NCBI GenBank assembly: GCA_014860845.1
Contig: JACZIY010000762.1
Location: 1 to 6,427 of the forward strand
Direction: 5' to 3'
Source of the DNA: Anaerolineaceae bacterium
Lineage (GTDB): Bacteria > Chloroflexota > Anaerolineae > Anaerolineales > Anaerolineaceae
Length of the DNA: 6,427 bases
Made by a program: the position numbers and the translations under genes. Each line of letters opens with the position of its first letter. Within the stretch, counting starts at the first letter, position 1. This document shows positions 1 through 6,427 of this stretch, one piece after another. Under the pieces are notes generated by a model, which was not told the origin of the DNA, did no database searches, and saw only the letters and a list, made by a program, of their open reading frames with translations.

Positions 1-546
1 ATTCAGACTATTGATTTTTATATTGATACTGATCCAGGGAATGGTACCGGTGCGCGGAAATTACTTCCAGGTCGAAACCTATCATTGTCTGCTGATGATG
101 GTTGGGATTATGCAATCTGGGCAGAAGGTTGGACACCTCAAATATTTAGCCCTGACCCAGAAACATTAGAACCCAAGGAAATTTCAACCGCTGATTATAA
201 AATAATTGTAGATCCGGCAGGGAGAAGCATAACAATTCGCGTAGCCAAAGAACTGTTCGAGGATAGCAATCCTGAAAATTGGGGATATGCTGTTGTGATT
301 ATGGGACAGGAAGGATATCCTTCCTCCGGTGTTTGGAGAATCAGGGACGTTGAGGAAAATGCAGCTCAATGGAGATTTGGTGGGGCTGGGAAAACAACCA
401 ATCACACGAGAGTTATTGATATGATCTGGCCGGATGGGTTGATTCCAACACAGTCAGAAATGTTTTCAGCATTTACCCCCAGCACGGGAACTGCAGACCA
501 ATTAGGTGTAGACGATTATGCCATCATAGAGTTGTTGGGGCCTTAA
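1..546 (+). CDS. C-terminal fragment of a probable secreted protein with a Glucodextran_C-type domain (5' end outside window)
   Basis: The frame is open from base 1 to the TAA at 544-546 (181 codons), so the gene begins to the left. The TTG at 85 is an internal Leu codon, because the residues before it (IDFYIDTDPGNGTGARKLLP) continue the same domain. The pattern IDFYIDTDPGNGTGA, then WDYAIWAEGW, then a GYPSSGVWRIR segment and a closing DDYAIIELLGP, matches my knowledge of the C-terminal domain of glucodextranase (Glucodextran_C). That domain is a beta-rich module at the end of extracellular glucan-degrading enzymes such as glucodextranases and amylopullulanases. The composition (many Asp, Gly, Trp and Thr, no Cys) fits an exported protein. 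The catalytic part is not in the window, so the substrate cannot be named. No SLH repeat, LPXTG motif or membrane anchor follows the domain. No clear intrinsic terminator was seen after the stop. The domain call is fairly firm; the whole-protein function is open. Confidence 0.72.
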   Translation: MQTIDFYIDTDPGNGTGARKLLPGRNLSLSADDGWDYAIWAEGWTPQIFSPDPETLEPKEISTADYKIIVDPAGRSITIRVAKELFEDSNPENWGYAVVIMGQEGYPSSGVWRIRDVEENAAQWRFGGAGKTTNHTRVIDMIWPDGLIPTQSEMFSAFTPSTGTADQLGVDDYAIIELLGP

Positions 547-606
547 TGTAATTGCAAATAAAGAATACAGACAATTTTATAAATATGAAGGCAATGTTAT
601 TGATTG

Positions 607-615
607 TGATATGAT
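607..615 (+). promoter_or_regulatory. Candidate extended -10 promoter for the nucleoside kinase gene
   Basis: TGATATGAT contains TG, one base, then TATGAT, which matches TATAAT at five of six positions and fits the extended -10 layout. No good -35 box lies 16-18 bases upstream, as is usual for extended -10 promoters. Transcription would begin near 621-623, giving a leader of about 25 bases that just holds the ribosome binding site at 634-641. In AT-rich DNA such matches also occur by chance. Confidence 0.3.
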
Positions 616-633
616 TTTGGTTCACATTGAATT

Positions 634-641
634 AAGAGGAG
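634..641 (+). promoter_or_regulatory. Ribosome binding site of the nucleoside kinase gene
   Basis: AAGAGGAG ends six bases before the ATG at 648. It is a good Shine-Dalgarno match at normal spacing. It supports 648 as the true start, and the TGS domain begins about ten residues later, as expected. Confidence 0.75.
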
Positions 642-647
642 CGCTGA

Positions 648-2369
648 ATGAACGATGTAAGATTTGTAAAACCGAGAGATACCATTGAAATTTATTTAAC
701 TGATAATCGTGTTTTACAGGCAAAAAGGAACACTACTCTTGAGGAAATTTTTGCAATTTTACCTGAATGGAAAAATCCTCCCATCGTCGGTGCAATTGTC
801 AATGGACAATTACGCGAATTAACCTATCCAATTAAGATGGACGCAGAAGTAAAGACTCTTGATATGGCTGATGTGGATGGTGCCAGAATTTACAGGCGAT
901 CACTAACTTTTTTATTGGAGGCTGCTTTTCAAGATATATATCCGGAAGCTAAAGTTACGATCGATCATGCAGTCGCTTCAGGGGGATTCTATTGTCAGGT
1001 AGATGGAATGGATGATTTTTCTGAGGGAAAGGTAGAACGACTCGAACTTCATATGCGTGAAATTGTAAAATCTGACAAAAAATTTGAAAGAAAAGTTGCA
1101 CCACTTGCTGAAGCAATTGAATATTTCAAACAAAAACAACAATTTGACAAAATTCGATTATTAAAATATAGAACAAAACCACATTTAGTACTTTACCAGC
1201 TTGGAGATCATAAAGATTATCATCATGGATACATGGTGCCATCCAGTGGTTATTTGCAATGTTTTAAGTTGATTTGGATGACCCAAGAGGCTTTTATTTT
1301 ACAATATCCTCGGCGCAGATCACCAATGATGCTCGAAAAAATACCTGAGAATCAACAATTATTAGAAACATTCAGACAATATGGATCCTGGTTGAAACGT
1401 TTAGGCGTCGATAATGTCGGTGGATTAAACGATGCAATCCAGGAAAATAGAATCAGGGAAATTATCCTTGTATCTGAAGCATTTCACGAGATGAGAATCT
1501 CGGAAATCGCCAGAAGAATCTCTTCAGAAGCCAATCGAATAAGAATTGTTTTGATCGCAGGTCCCAGTTCATCCGGAAAGACTACCTTCTCCAAACGGTT
1601 ATCTGTTCAGTTATTAACTCAGGGAATTACTCCATTCCCATTAGAAATGGACAATTATTTTGTGGATCGAGATCTGACTCCAAAAGATGAAAAAGGGGAA
1701 TTTGATTTTGAGTCGATTGATGCTCTTAATAGAGTGTTATTAGAAGAACACCTTTCCAGGCTTATTACTGGAGAGCAGGTACAACTTCCAAAATTTAATT
1801 TTAAACTTGGAAAAAGCTTTCCGGGTGAGATTGTTCAATTGGAACCAGACCAGATAATATTACTGGAAGGCATTCATGGGCTAAATCCAAAATTGCTGGA
1901 GAAAATTCCTACCGAACGAACTTTCAGAATTTATATTTCCTGTTTAACTCAGCTAAATCTCGATCGGCACAATCGTATATCTACAACCGATACGCGTCTT
2001 ATTCGCAGAATTGTCAGGGATGCTCGAGAAAGAGGGTATTCTGCCTATGACACCATTAAACGCTGGGAATCAGTTGGTAGAGGTGAAAAAAGGCATATAT
2101 TCCCTTATCAGGACAATGCTGACGAAGTGATGAATTCTGCACTGGTATATGAACTATCAGCGTTGAAACCATTTGTTGAACCTTTATTACGTCAGGTCCC
2201 ATTTGGCACCTATGAATATGTGGAAGCCAAAAGAATTCTGTCATTTCTTGAATGGTTCTTGCCATTAAACACCGAAATGATCCCGGACAATTCAATTTTG
2301 CAGGAATTTTTGGGGGCTTCCATATTAAAAGATTTTAAATTATGGAACACAAACGGCGTTGACAAATGA
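648..2369 (+). CDS. Nucleoside (uridine-like) kinase with N-terminal TGS and ThrRS-like domains
   Basis: This complete 573-residue gene encodes a probable cytosolic ATP-dependent nucleoside kinase, likely salvaging uridine/cytidine or a related substrate. Residues 10-72 form a TGS domain. Residues about 75-215 match the second additional (editing) domain of threonyl-tRNA synthetase: YRRSLTFLL at 82-90, a GGFYCQVDG segment at 112-120, and HHGYMVPSSGYLQCFKL at 192-208. The kinase core follows. Its Walker A is GPSSSGKT (305-312), then the uridine-kinase DNYF motif (335-338), ILLEGIHGL (404-412) and DTRLIRRIVRDARERG (448-463). This order matches bacterial TGS-uridine kinase proteins of the Thermotoga/Clostridium type. 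The ThrRS metal ligands are replaced, so editing activity is unlikely and the N-terminal region may bind RNA or a small ligand. It has its own ribosome binding site, a possible promoter and a strong terminator, so it may be a single-gene unit, although readthrough from the upstream gene cannot be excluded. The kinase class is secure; the exact substrate is not. Confidence 0.88.
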   Translation: MNDVRFVKPRDTIEIYLTDNRVLQAKRNTTLEEIFAILPEWKNPPIVGAIVNGQLRELTYPIKMDAEVKTLDMADVDGARIYRRSLTFLLEAAFQDIYPEAKVTIDHAVASGGFYCQVDGMDDFSEGKVERLELHMREIVKSDKKFERKVAPLAEAIEYFKQKQQFDKIRLLKYRTKPHLVLYQLGDHKDYHHGYMVPSSGYLQCFKLIWMTQEAFILQYPRRRSPMMLEKIPENQQLLETFRQYGSWLKRLGVDNVGGLNDAIQENRIREIILVSEAFHEMRISEIARRISSEANRIRIVLIAGPSSSGKTTFSKRLSVQLLTQGITPFPLEMDNYFVDRDLTPKDEKGEFDFESIDALNRVLLEEHLSRLITGEQVQLPKFNFKLGKSFPGEIVQLEPDQIILLEGIHGLNPKLLEKIPTERTFRIYISCLTQLNLDRHNRISTTDTRLIRRIVRDARERGYSAYDTIKRWESVGRGEKRHIFPYQDNADEVMNSALVYELSALKPFVEPLLRQVPFGTYEYVEAKRILSFLEWFLPLNTEMIPDNSILQEFLGASILKDFKLWNTNGVDK

Positions 2370-2372
2370 TAT

Positions 2373-2411
2373 AAAAAATGGGTTAACGATTTTTCAGATA
2401 ACCCATTTTTT
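2373..2411. terminator. Bidirectional intrinsic terminator between convergent genes
   Basis: AAAAAATGGGTTA (2373-2385) and TAACCCATTTTTT (2399-2411) are perfect 13-bp inverted repeats around a 13-base loop. The core is the TGGGTTA stem. The T run follows it on the plus strand and the A run gives a U tract on the minus strand, so the hairpin can stop transcription both ways. It lies three bases after the kinase stop codon and 18 bases beyond the aminotransferase stop codon, exactly between the convergent genes. Confidence 0.9.
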
Positions 2412-2429
2412 ATTTATGACTATGTTAAT

Positions 2430-3647
2430 TTAACAAATCGATTCTTTGATCGCTTCGGCTAACCTCCGAATACCAATTCTGATCATATCAGGCTGTGCAT
2501 TGGAGAAATTCAAACGCATCGTATTTTGTCCACCACCATTCGGATAGAACGATTCGCCAGGCACAAACGCTACTTTTTTCTCAACGGCTTTTATCAGTAA
2601 TTCCTTTGAATTGCATGGTTCTGGAAGGGTCGCCCACAAGAAAAGCCCTCCCAAAGGTCTTGTCCATTTGACACCTTGCGGCATGTTCTTTTCAAGCTCC
2701 TCCAGCATAATGTCACGACGTTCTTTGTAAACCGAATTAATTCTCTTAATGTGCTCGTCAAGGAAACCTTTTCGGCTGACCTCGTATGCAACAATTTGAT
2801 TAAATGTGGACGTATGGAGATCAGCTCCTTGTTTTGCTGTGACTAATTTTTGGATAATTTCTGGGGTTGCCACCACCCAGGCAAGACGAATACCTGGAGC
2901 AAGAATTTTTGAAAAAGTACTCAGGTAAATAACATTTCCATGATACGAGGTTCCATTGCCATGCAACTGATCATCAAGATATTCCACTGTTGGTATATGT
3001 TTGCCTTCAAAACGAAGTTGTCCATATGGATCATCTTCGATGATGGGGACACCGTATCGGTCGGCTAATTCGACTAATTTTTCTCTGCGTTCTAATGGTA
3101 TGGTAACGCCAGTTGGGTTCTGAAAATTGGGTAAAACATACATAAATTTCGGACCGGCACGTAGAGCCATTTCCAATTTATCAACCTGTATTCCGTCATC
3201 ATCGGAGGGCACAGTCACATATTGGGCATTGTATGTGTTCCAGGCTTGTAAAGCTCCCAGATACGTTGGAGATTCTACGAGAATTCGATCACCGGGATTT
3301 ATAAAAATCTTTCCCAATAAATCCAACGCTTGTTGTGATCCATTTGTGATCATGATGTTGTCGGCAGTAACTTTAATTCCATATTGATTTGTGTGGCGAG
3401 AAATCATTTCCCGTAAAGGTAGATATCCATCTGTGGTTCCATATTGCAATGCCTCTGAGCCTTGTTCATCTAAGACCCGAATACATGCTTCCTTGAATTG
3501 TTCCACTGGAAAGATTTCTGGTGCGGGCATCCCGCCAGCAAATGAAATGACATCTGGCATCTGTGTTATCTTCAGTAACTCACGTATGGCCGATCCCTTC
3601 ATCGAAATAGTTCGTAAAGCGTACCGGTCATCCCATAAAGTCTGCAT
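2430..3647 (-). CDS. PLP-dependent class I/II aminotransferase, LysN / 2-aminoadipate aminotransferase-like
   Basis: This complete 405-residue protein is a fold-type I pyridoxal-phosphate aminotransferase. It moves an amino group between an amino acid and a 2-oxo acid in the cytosol. Visible family features in order are SAIRELL (19-25) and SFAGGMPAPEIFP (35-47), the N-terminal signature of the LysN/kynurenine aminotransferase II group; LQYG (67-70); NPTG (177-180) with the PLP-contacting Asn177; EDDPYG (204-209) with the Asp and Tyr that hold the cofactor; STFSK (243-247) with Lys247 as the Schiff-base lysine; and MRLNFS (377-382) with Arg378 expected to bind the substrate carboxylate. The length is typical, and there is no GntR DNA-binding domain, so it is not a MocR regulator. 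Relatives act on 2-aminoadipate, leucine, kynurenine or other substrates, and the window has no lysine-pathway neighbour to decide. It lies between two terminators, so it is probably transcribed alone. Confidence 0.88.
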   Translation of the reverse strand: MQTLWDDRYALRTISMKGSAIRELLKITQMPDVISFAGGMPAPEIFPVEQFKEACIRVLDEQGSEALQYGTTDGYLPLREMISRHTNQYGIKVTADNIMITNGSQQALDLLGKIFINPGDRILVESPTYLGALQAWNTYNAQYVTVPSDDDGIQVDKLEMALRAGPKFMYVLPNFQNPTGVTIPLERREKLVELADRYGVPIIEDDPYGQLRFEGKHIPTVEYLDDQLHGNGTSYHGNVIYLSTFSKILAPGIRLAWVVATPEIIQKLVTAKQGADLHTSTFNQIVAYEVSRKGFLDEHIKRINSVYKERRDIMLEELEKNMPQGVKWTRPLGGLFLWATLPEPCNSKELLIKAVEKKVAFVPGESFYPNGGGQNTMRLNFSNAQPDMIRIGIRRLAEAIKESIC

Positions 3648-3653
3648 TTTTCA

Positions 3654-3661
3654 CTCCTTCT
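3654..3661 (-). promoter_or_regulatory. Ribosome binding site of the aminotransferase gene
   Basis: Read on the minus strand the site is AGAAGGAG, six bases before the ATG at 3645-3647. It is a near-ideal Shine-Dalgarno sequence and fixes the start codon. Only 28 bases separate it from the A run of the upstream terminator, so the promoter must sit in that gap or overlap the terminator. Confidence 0.8.
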
Positions 3662-3689
3662 AAACATAGTTACTAAATGTTATTTTACT

Positions 3690-3723
3690 AAAAAAACAGG
3701 GATGGTAGAAATCCATCCCTGTT
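3690..3723 (-). terminator. Intrinsic terminator of the SHMT-GcvT gene
   Basis: AACAGGGATGG (3695-3705) and CCATCCCTGTT (3713-3723) form a perfect 11-bp stem with a seven-base loop. Read on the minus strand the hairpin is followed directly by seven T residues (complement of 3690-3696). It begins four bases after the stop codon of the fused gene. The plus strand lacks a good T tract after the stem, so it acts mainly on minus-strand transcription. It separates the fused gene from the aminotransferase downstream. Confidence 0.92.
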
Positions 3724-3727
3724 GGAA

Positions 3728-6427
3728 TTAAAGTTTTGCAAATCGTGAAATAATTATCGCTGGTGTGGGAAGTTTCACCCGATCACCCTGAGCAAGTTGG
3801 TTGGGTAGTTTACCAATATTATCAGGAGCACCCTGATAAATGTAAATCACAGCACCATCTTCATTCGATTTTTCTTCGATATATGCCTGTCCCGTAAGGT
3901 ATCCTTCGGAATCGATAGCGCAGCTGGTGACTACGCCAATAACCTTTCCTTTTTTGTCAATCACCGGATCGTTATTGTGAGCCATTCGGACACCTTTTTC
4001 CTGAAATCGGAAGCGGATTACAATGCCTTTCCGTTTTGCTTCCCTTGCAATGTAGGCATCACGTCCAATAAACCAGGGTTTATAAGTCTTAACAAAGCTA
4101 CCAAAATTAGCCTCTGAGACACCCAGGCCTAAGTCTCCGCCCATTTCATGTCCGTAAAGAGGAAGACCTGCTTCTGTTCGCAATGAGTCGCGTGCTCCCA
4201 GGCCGCAAGGCTTGAGACCTATGGGCTCTCCTGCCTTTACCAAAGCATCCCAAAAAGCTGGAGCGTGATCCGGGTGAATAAAGAGCTCAAACGCCATTTT
4301 CTCGCCTGTATAGCCAGTTCTGGATACCACAAGGTCGAATTCACCAACAATGGCTTCACATAACTCCGTCCGTTTGAGTTTCATGATCCGTTTTCGAGTT
4401 TCGGGATCCACACCTAGGGCTAACAAAATATCCCTGGACTTTGGTCCCTGGAGAGCAATATCAACACGCATTTCGGCTCCAGCTGAACGATCCCGAAGAT
4501 TTCTTAACTCTACATTTTTACCAAACGCGGTGGCTGCTGGTCGAAAGCTATCAACCATAACTTTTCCATCTTTGACAGCATATAACCATGCCCAATCTTT
4601 ATCATCATTGGATGCATTGACGACTACCAGATAGACTTCTTTTTGCCTTCTGTAGACTAAAAGGTCATCAATCACATTTGCATCTGTATTCAGGAGATGG
4701 GTGTAGCATGACTCACCAATTTCCAATGCAGAAATGTCATTACCACAGACGCTATCAAGGAAAGTCACAGCATCGGGACCTTCAGCCTGATAGACACCCA
4801 TGTGTGAAACGTCAAAAAGTCCAGCTGCTTTACGGGTTGCCAGATGTTCTTCAGTAACTGATGAATACCATACTGGCATTTCCCATCCGGCGAAGGGGAT
4901 GATTTTTGCTCCTAATTTGACATGATTTTCATATAATGAAGTGCGTTTGAGTTGATCGGATTCTTTTTCAACCCATTCAAATTTTGGTTTAGCAGTTGAA
5001 TTATCGTTGATATCCGAATGGCCAATGAAATATGGTTTGGTAACAGCAATATCAGCATGATTAATAAGTAGATTAGAAACAACCAATGATTCTTTGACAA
5101 TGATCGGTCCTGGTAAACGGCGATGAAGATCTTTGTCAAAATAAACGTAAGCGTCTGATAAATCACGCATCCAGGTTGCAGCTAAATTCCCTTTGGTTAC
5201 ATCAGTTGTGAAACGGAAATGATCCGGACTGACATAAGTGATGACACCATTTATGAGTTCCCCATCAGCATAAAGATAGGTAGGCTGTTCTTCACCTGGT
5301 TTTAGGGATTCAACATCACTGGAAAATACATAATTCACAAAATGGCGAATTCCTTTGCCAGATAGATCATATCCGATCTTCCCATCGATTCCTTTTGGCA
5401 GTTCATCCAGATAATAGAAATGTGGATAGCCATGAATAGAAATTTCAGGATCAACACCTGCTTTCTCTACCAATTTCCGAACCCGGATTTTTGCTTCTTC
5501 CAGAACCTTAAAGTCAACTTTTGCTCTCTGTACCGGGCCTTTACGTGAATCAATGGTGTAAGGCGTGACAGCGAACAAAACATCAGCGATGATATCGGCA
5601 ACCAGTACCATATCAATTTCATCTAATCCGCGTTGTGTCATCCAGGGAGTACCATAACGAACACCGGAAGCTTTCAAGGCACTCTTGTCACCTGGGATGG
5701 TATTTCTATTCATAACCAGGCCAACAATATCCAGGATTCTGGCAGCCAGATCACCTGAAAGCAGTGTACCATCCGGACCTTTGATTGTGCTGACATCAAT
5801 ATTCCCAAGATGCGTATTGGTGCCGTTGAATGGAATTCGCAATCCTCGTTCCTCAAGATGATTGGTTAATACCTCGCAGTTTTTGACTATTTGTTCCTGT
5901 AATTTCTTAAATTTAGGTGTCTTGGCTAATTTGAATGTTGAAGCAAGAGCAGCGACGGCATGTATATGTGGTCCACCTTGCTCTCCAGGAAATACACCCC
6001 GGTCAATCTTTTTTGCCAGTGTGACATTGTCGGTAATAATACAGGCACCACGAGGACCACAAAGTGTTTTATGGGTTGTAAAGCTGATGACATGGGCAAA
6101 ACCGACTGGACTGGGAATGATACCCGCAGCGATTAACCCAGCAATATGAGAAACATCAGCTAATAAATATGCTCCAACGGAATCTGCAATTTCCCTGAAT
6201 TTACGCCAATCCGGAACAAATGGATAAGAGGAATATCCTGCAATGATTATTTTTGGTTTATGTTCTATCGCTAAAGCAGCCACCTGATCATAATTAATTT
6301 GTTCTGTTACAGGATCAACTGTGTAATGAATGACTTTGAATAATTTTCCCGAACGATTGACAGAAGAACCGTGGGTGAGGTGGCCACCATGTAACAGGTC
6401 CATACCCATGATGGTATCGCCAGTATT
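3728..6427 (-). CDS. Bifunctional serine hydroxymethyltransferase / glycine cleavage T-protein (GlyA-GcvT fusion), 5' end outside window
   Basis: The frame is open from the right edge to the stop at 3728-3730. The Met codon at 6407-6409 is internal: the six residues before it (NTGDTI) continue the SHMT motif [18 protein letters not shown]. About 110 N-terminal residues are missing by comparison with E. coli GlyA. Numbering from that Met, residues 1-320 are SHMT, with DVSH (85-88), the PLP lysine Lys114 in TTHKTL, and Arg251 in SGVRYGTP. Residues 321-486 are an unusual middle region. Residues 488-893 are GcvT, with [10 protein letters not shown] (506-515), FDVSHMG (532-538), VIDDLLVY (579-586) carrying the catalytic Asp, SRTGYTGE (696-703) and [18 protein letters not shown] (739-756). 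SHMT converts serine and THF to glycine and methylene-THF. GcvT takes the aminomethyl group from lipoyl-GcvH, releasing ammonia and methylene-THF. The fusion could couple both folate reactions through glycine. No gcvH or gcvP lies in the window and a terminator follows, so any partners lie to the right or elsewhere. Domain calls are secure; channeling is inference. Confidence 0.92.
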   Translation of the reverse strand, partial: NTGDTIMGMDLLHGGHLTHGSSVNRSGKLFKVIHYTVDPVTEQINYDQVAALAIEHKPKIIIAGYSSYPFVPDWRKFREIADSVGAYLLADVSHIAGLIAAGIIPSPVGFAHVISFTTHKTLCGPRGACIITDNVTLAKKIDRGVFPGEQGGPHIHAVAALASTFKLAKTPKFKKLQEQIVKNCEVLTNHLEERGLRIPFNGTNTHLGNIDVSTIKGPDGTLLSGDLAARILDIVGLVMNRNTIPGDKSALKASGVRYGTPWMTQRGLDEIDMVLVADIIADVLFAVTPYTIDSRKGPVQRAKVDFKVLEEAKIRVRKLVEKAGVDPEISIHGYPHFYYLDELPKGIDGKIGYDLSGKGIRHFVNYVFSSDVESLKPGEEQPTYLYADGELINGVITYVSPDHFRFTTDVTKGNLAATWMRDLSDAYVYFDKDLHRRLPGPIIVKESLVVSNLLINHADIAVTKPYFIGHSDINDNSTAKPKFEWVEKESDQLKRTSLYENHVKLGAKIIPFAGWEMPVWYSSVTEEHLATRKAAGLFDVSHMGVYQAEGPDAVTFLDSVCGNDISALEIGESCYTHLLNTDANVIDDLLVYRRQKEVYLVVVNASNDDKDWAWLYAVKDGKVMVDSFRPAATAFGKNVELRNLRDRSAGAEMRVDIALQGPKSRDILLALGVDPETRKRIMKLKRTELCEAIVGEFDLVVSRTGYTGEKMAFELFIHPDHAPAFWDALVKAGEPIGLKPCGLGARDSLRTEAGLPLYGHEMGGDLGLGVSEANFGSFVKTYKPWFIGRDAYIAREAKRKGIVIRFRFQEKGVRMAHNNDPVIDKKGKVIGVVTSCAIDSEGYLTGQAYIEEKSNEDGAVIYIYQGAPDNIGKLPNQLAQGDRVKLPTPAIIISRFAKL
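4952..5449 (-). other. Middle region of the fusion: shortened, apparently inactive GcvT-like subdomain
   Basis: This part encodes residues 321-486 of the fused protein (numbered from the Met codon at 6407-6409). Residues 347-414 align with GcvT residues 540-609 of the same protein. Positions 347-380 align with 540-573 without gaps and share Y, G, F, V, D, L, GE, T and L. Next, [11 protein letters not shown] (382-392) matches [11 protein letters not shown] (576-586). The IDD of GcvT, which holds the catalytic Asp, reads ING here. The stretch then follows the GcvT order to a shared Trp (413 and 608). Near the end, TKPYFIG (457-463) resembles YKPWFIG (776-782). Identity is low, about one residue in five, but the motif order is coherent. 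It is probably a decayed or structural duplicate; an unrelated linker is less likely. Confidence 0.6.

Noticed and set aside
85..546. Stand-alone 153-residue gene starting at TTG 85
   Set aside because: The same frame is open to base 1, and the residues before 85 belong to the same conserved domain. No ribosome binding site precedes the TTG.
592..629. Inverted repeats upstream of the kinase: CAATGT/ACATTG and TGTGA/TCACA
   Set aside because: The arms are only five or six bases. The TGTGA and TCACA halves are 12 bases apart rather than the six expected for a CRP/FNR-type operator. There is no T tract for a terminator.
2430..3647. Aminotransferase as a MocR/GntR-type regulator
   Set aside because: The protein begins directly with the LysN-like aminotransferase N-terminus and has no room for a winged-helix domain.
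3127..3663. Plus-strand open frames opposite the aminotransferase
   Set aside because: They lie entirely or almost entirely within a well-supported gene on the other strand, show no recognisable domain and have no convincing ribosome binding site.
4952..5449. The SHMT-GcvT fusion as an assembly artefact or frameshift joining two genes
   Set aside because: The junction is about 165 codons of continuous, protein-like sequence with GcvT-like motifs in order. It has no ribosome binding site plus start at the GcvT boundary, and no frame change is needed.
5862..6149. Plus-strand open frame opposite the SHMT domain
   Set aside because: It overlaps highly conserved SHMT catalytic sequence, and its translation shows no family features. 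It is a shadow of the real gene.

Overview
The window is protein-coding bacterial DNA of moderate to low G+C. It holds four protein genes: a C-terminal fragment at the left edge, two complete genes, and a large gene cut by the right edge. No tRNA, rRNA, CRISPR array, insertion sequence or phage gene was seen. The gene set suggests a Chloroflexota bacterium of the Anaerolineae type: a secreted Glucodextran_C-type domain, a TGS/uridine-kinase protein, a LysN-like aminotransferase and a serine hydroxymethyltransferase fused to GcvT. That assignment is inferred from family knowledge and was not tested by a search.

Layout from left to right. Positions 1-546 (+) are the end of a probable secreted carbohydrate-active protein, open to the left edge. 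After a 101-base gap with a candidate extended -10 promoter, 648-2369 (+) encodes a 573-residue nucleoside kinase built as TGS, a ThrRS-like second domain, then a P-loop uridine-kinase domain. A perfect 13-bp hairpin with A and T tracts (2373-2411) serves as a shared terminator for this gene and the convergent aminotransferase (2430-3647, -). A second intrinsic terminator (3690-3723) ends the fused SHMT-GcvT gene (3728 to the right edge, -) and separates it from the aminotransferase.

The fused gene is the most interesting object. Serine hydroxymethyltransferase and the T-protein of the glycine cleavage system both make or use 5,10-methylene-tetrahydrofolate and are linked through glycine, so one polypeptide could couple serine/glycine interconversion to glycine cleavage. 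The roughly 165-residue stretch between the two enzymes is not a plain linker. It aligns with the N-terminal part of the GcvT domain carried by the same protein, but the catalytic Asp pair of GcvT is replaced there by Asn-Gly. It also ends with a KPYFIG motif echoing the KPWFIG motif of the active GcvT domain. It therefore looks like a shortened, catalytically dead GcvT copy between two active enzymes.

A parallel case is the kinase. Its middle domain is recognisably the editing domain of threonyl-tRNA synthetase, but four of the metal or editing ligands are substituted. Two of the four genes thus carry a domain related to a known enzyme domain whose key catalytic or metal-binding residues are replaced.
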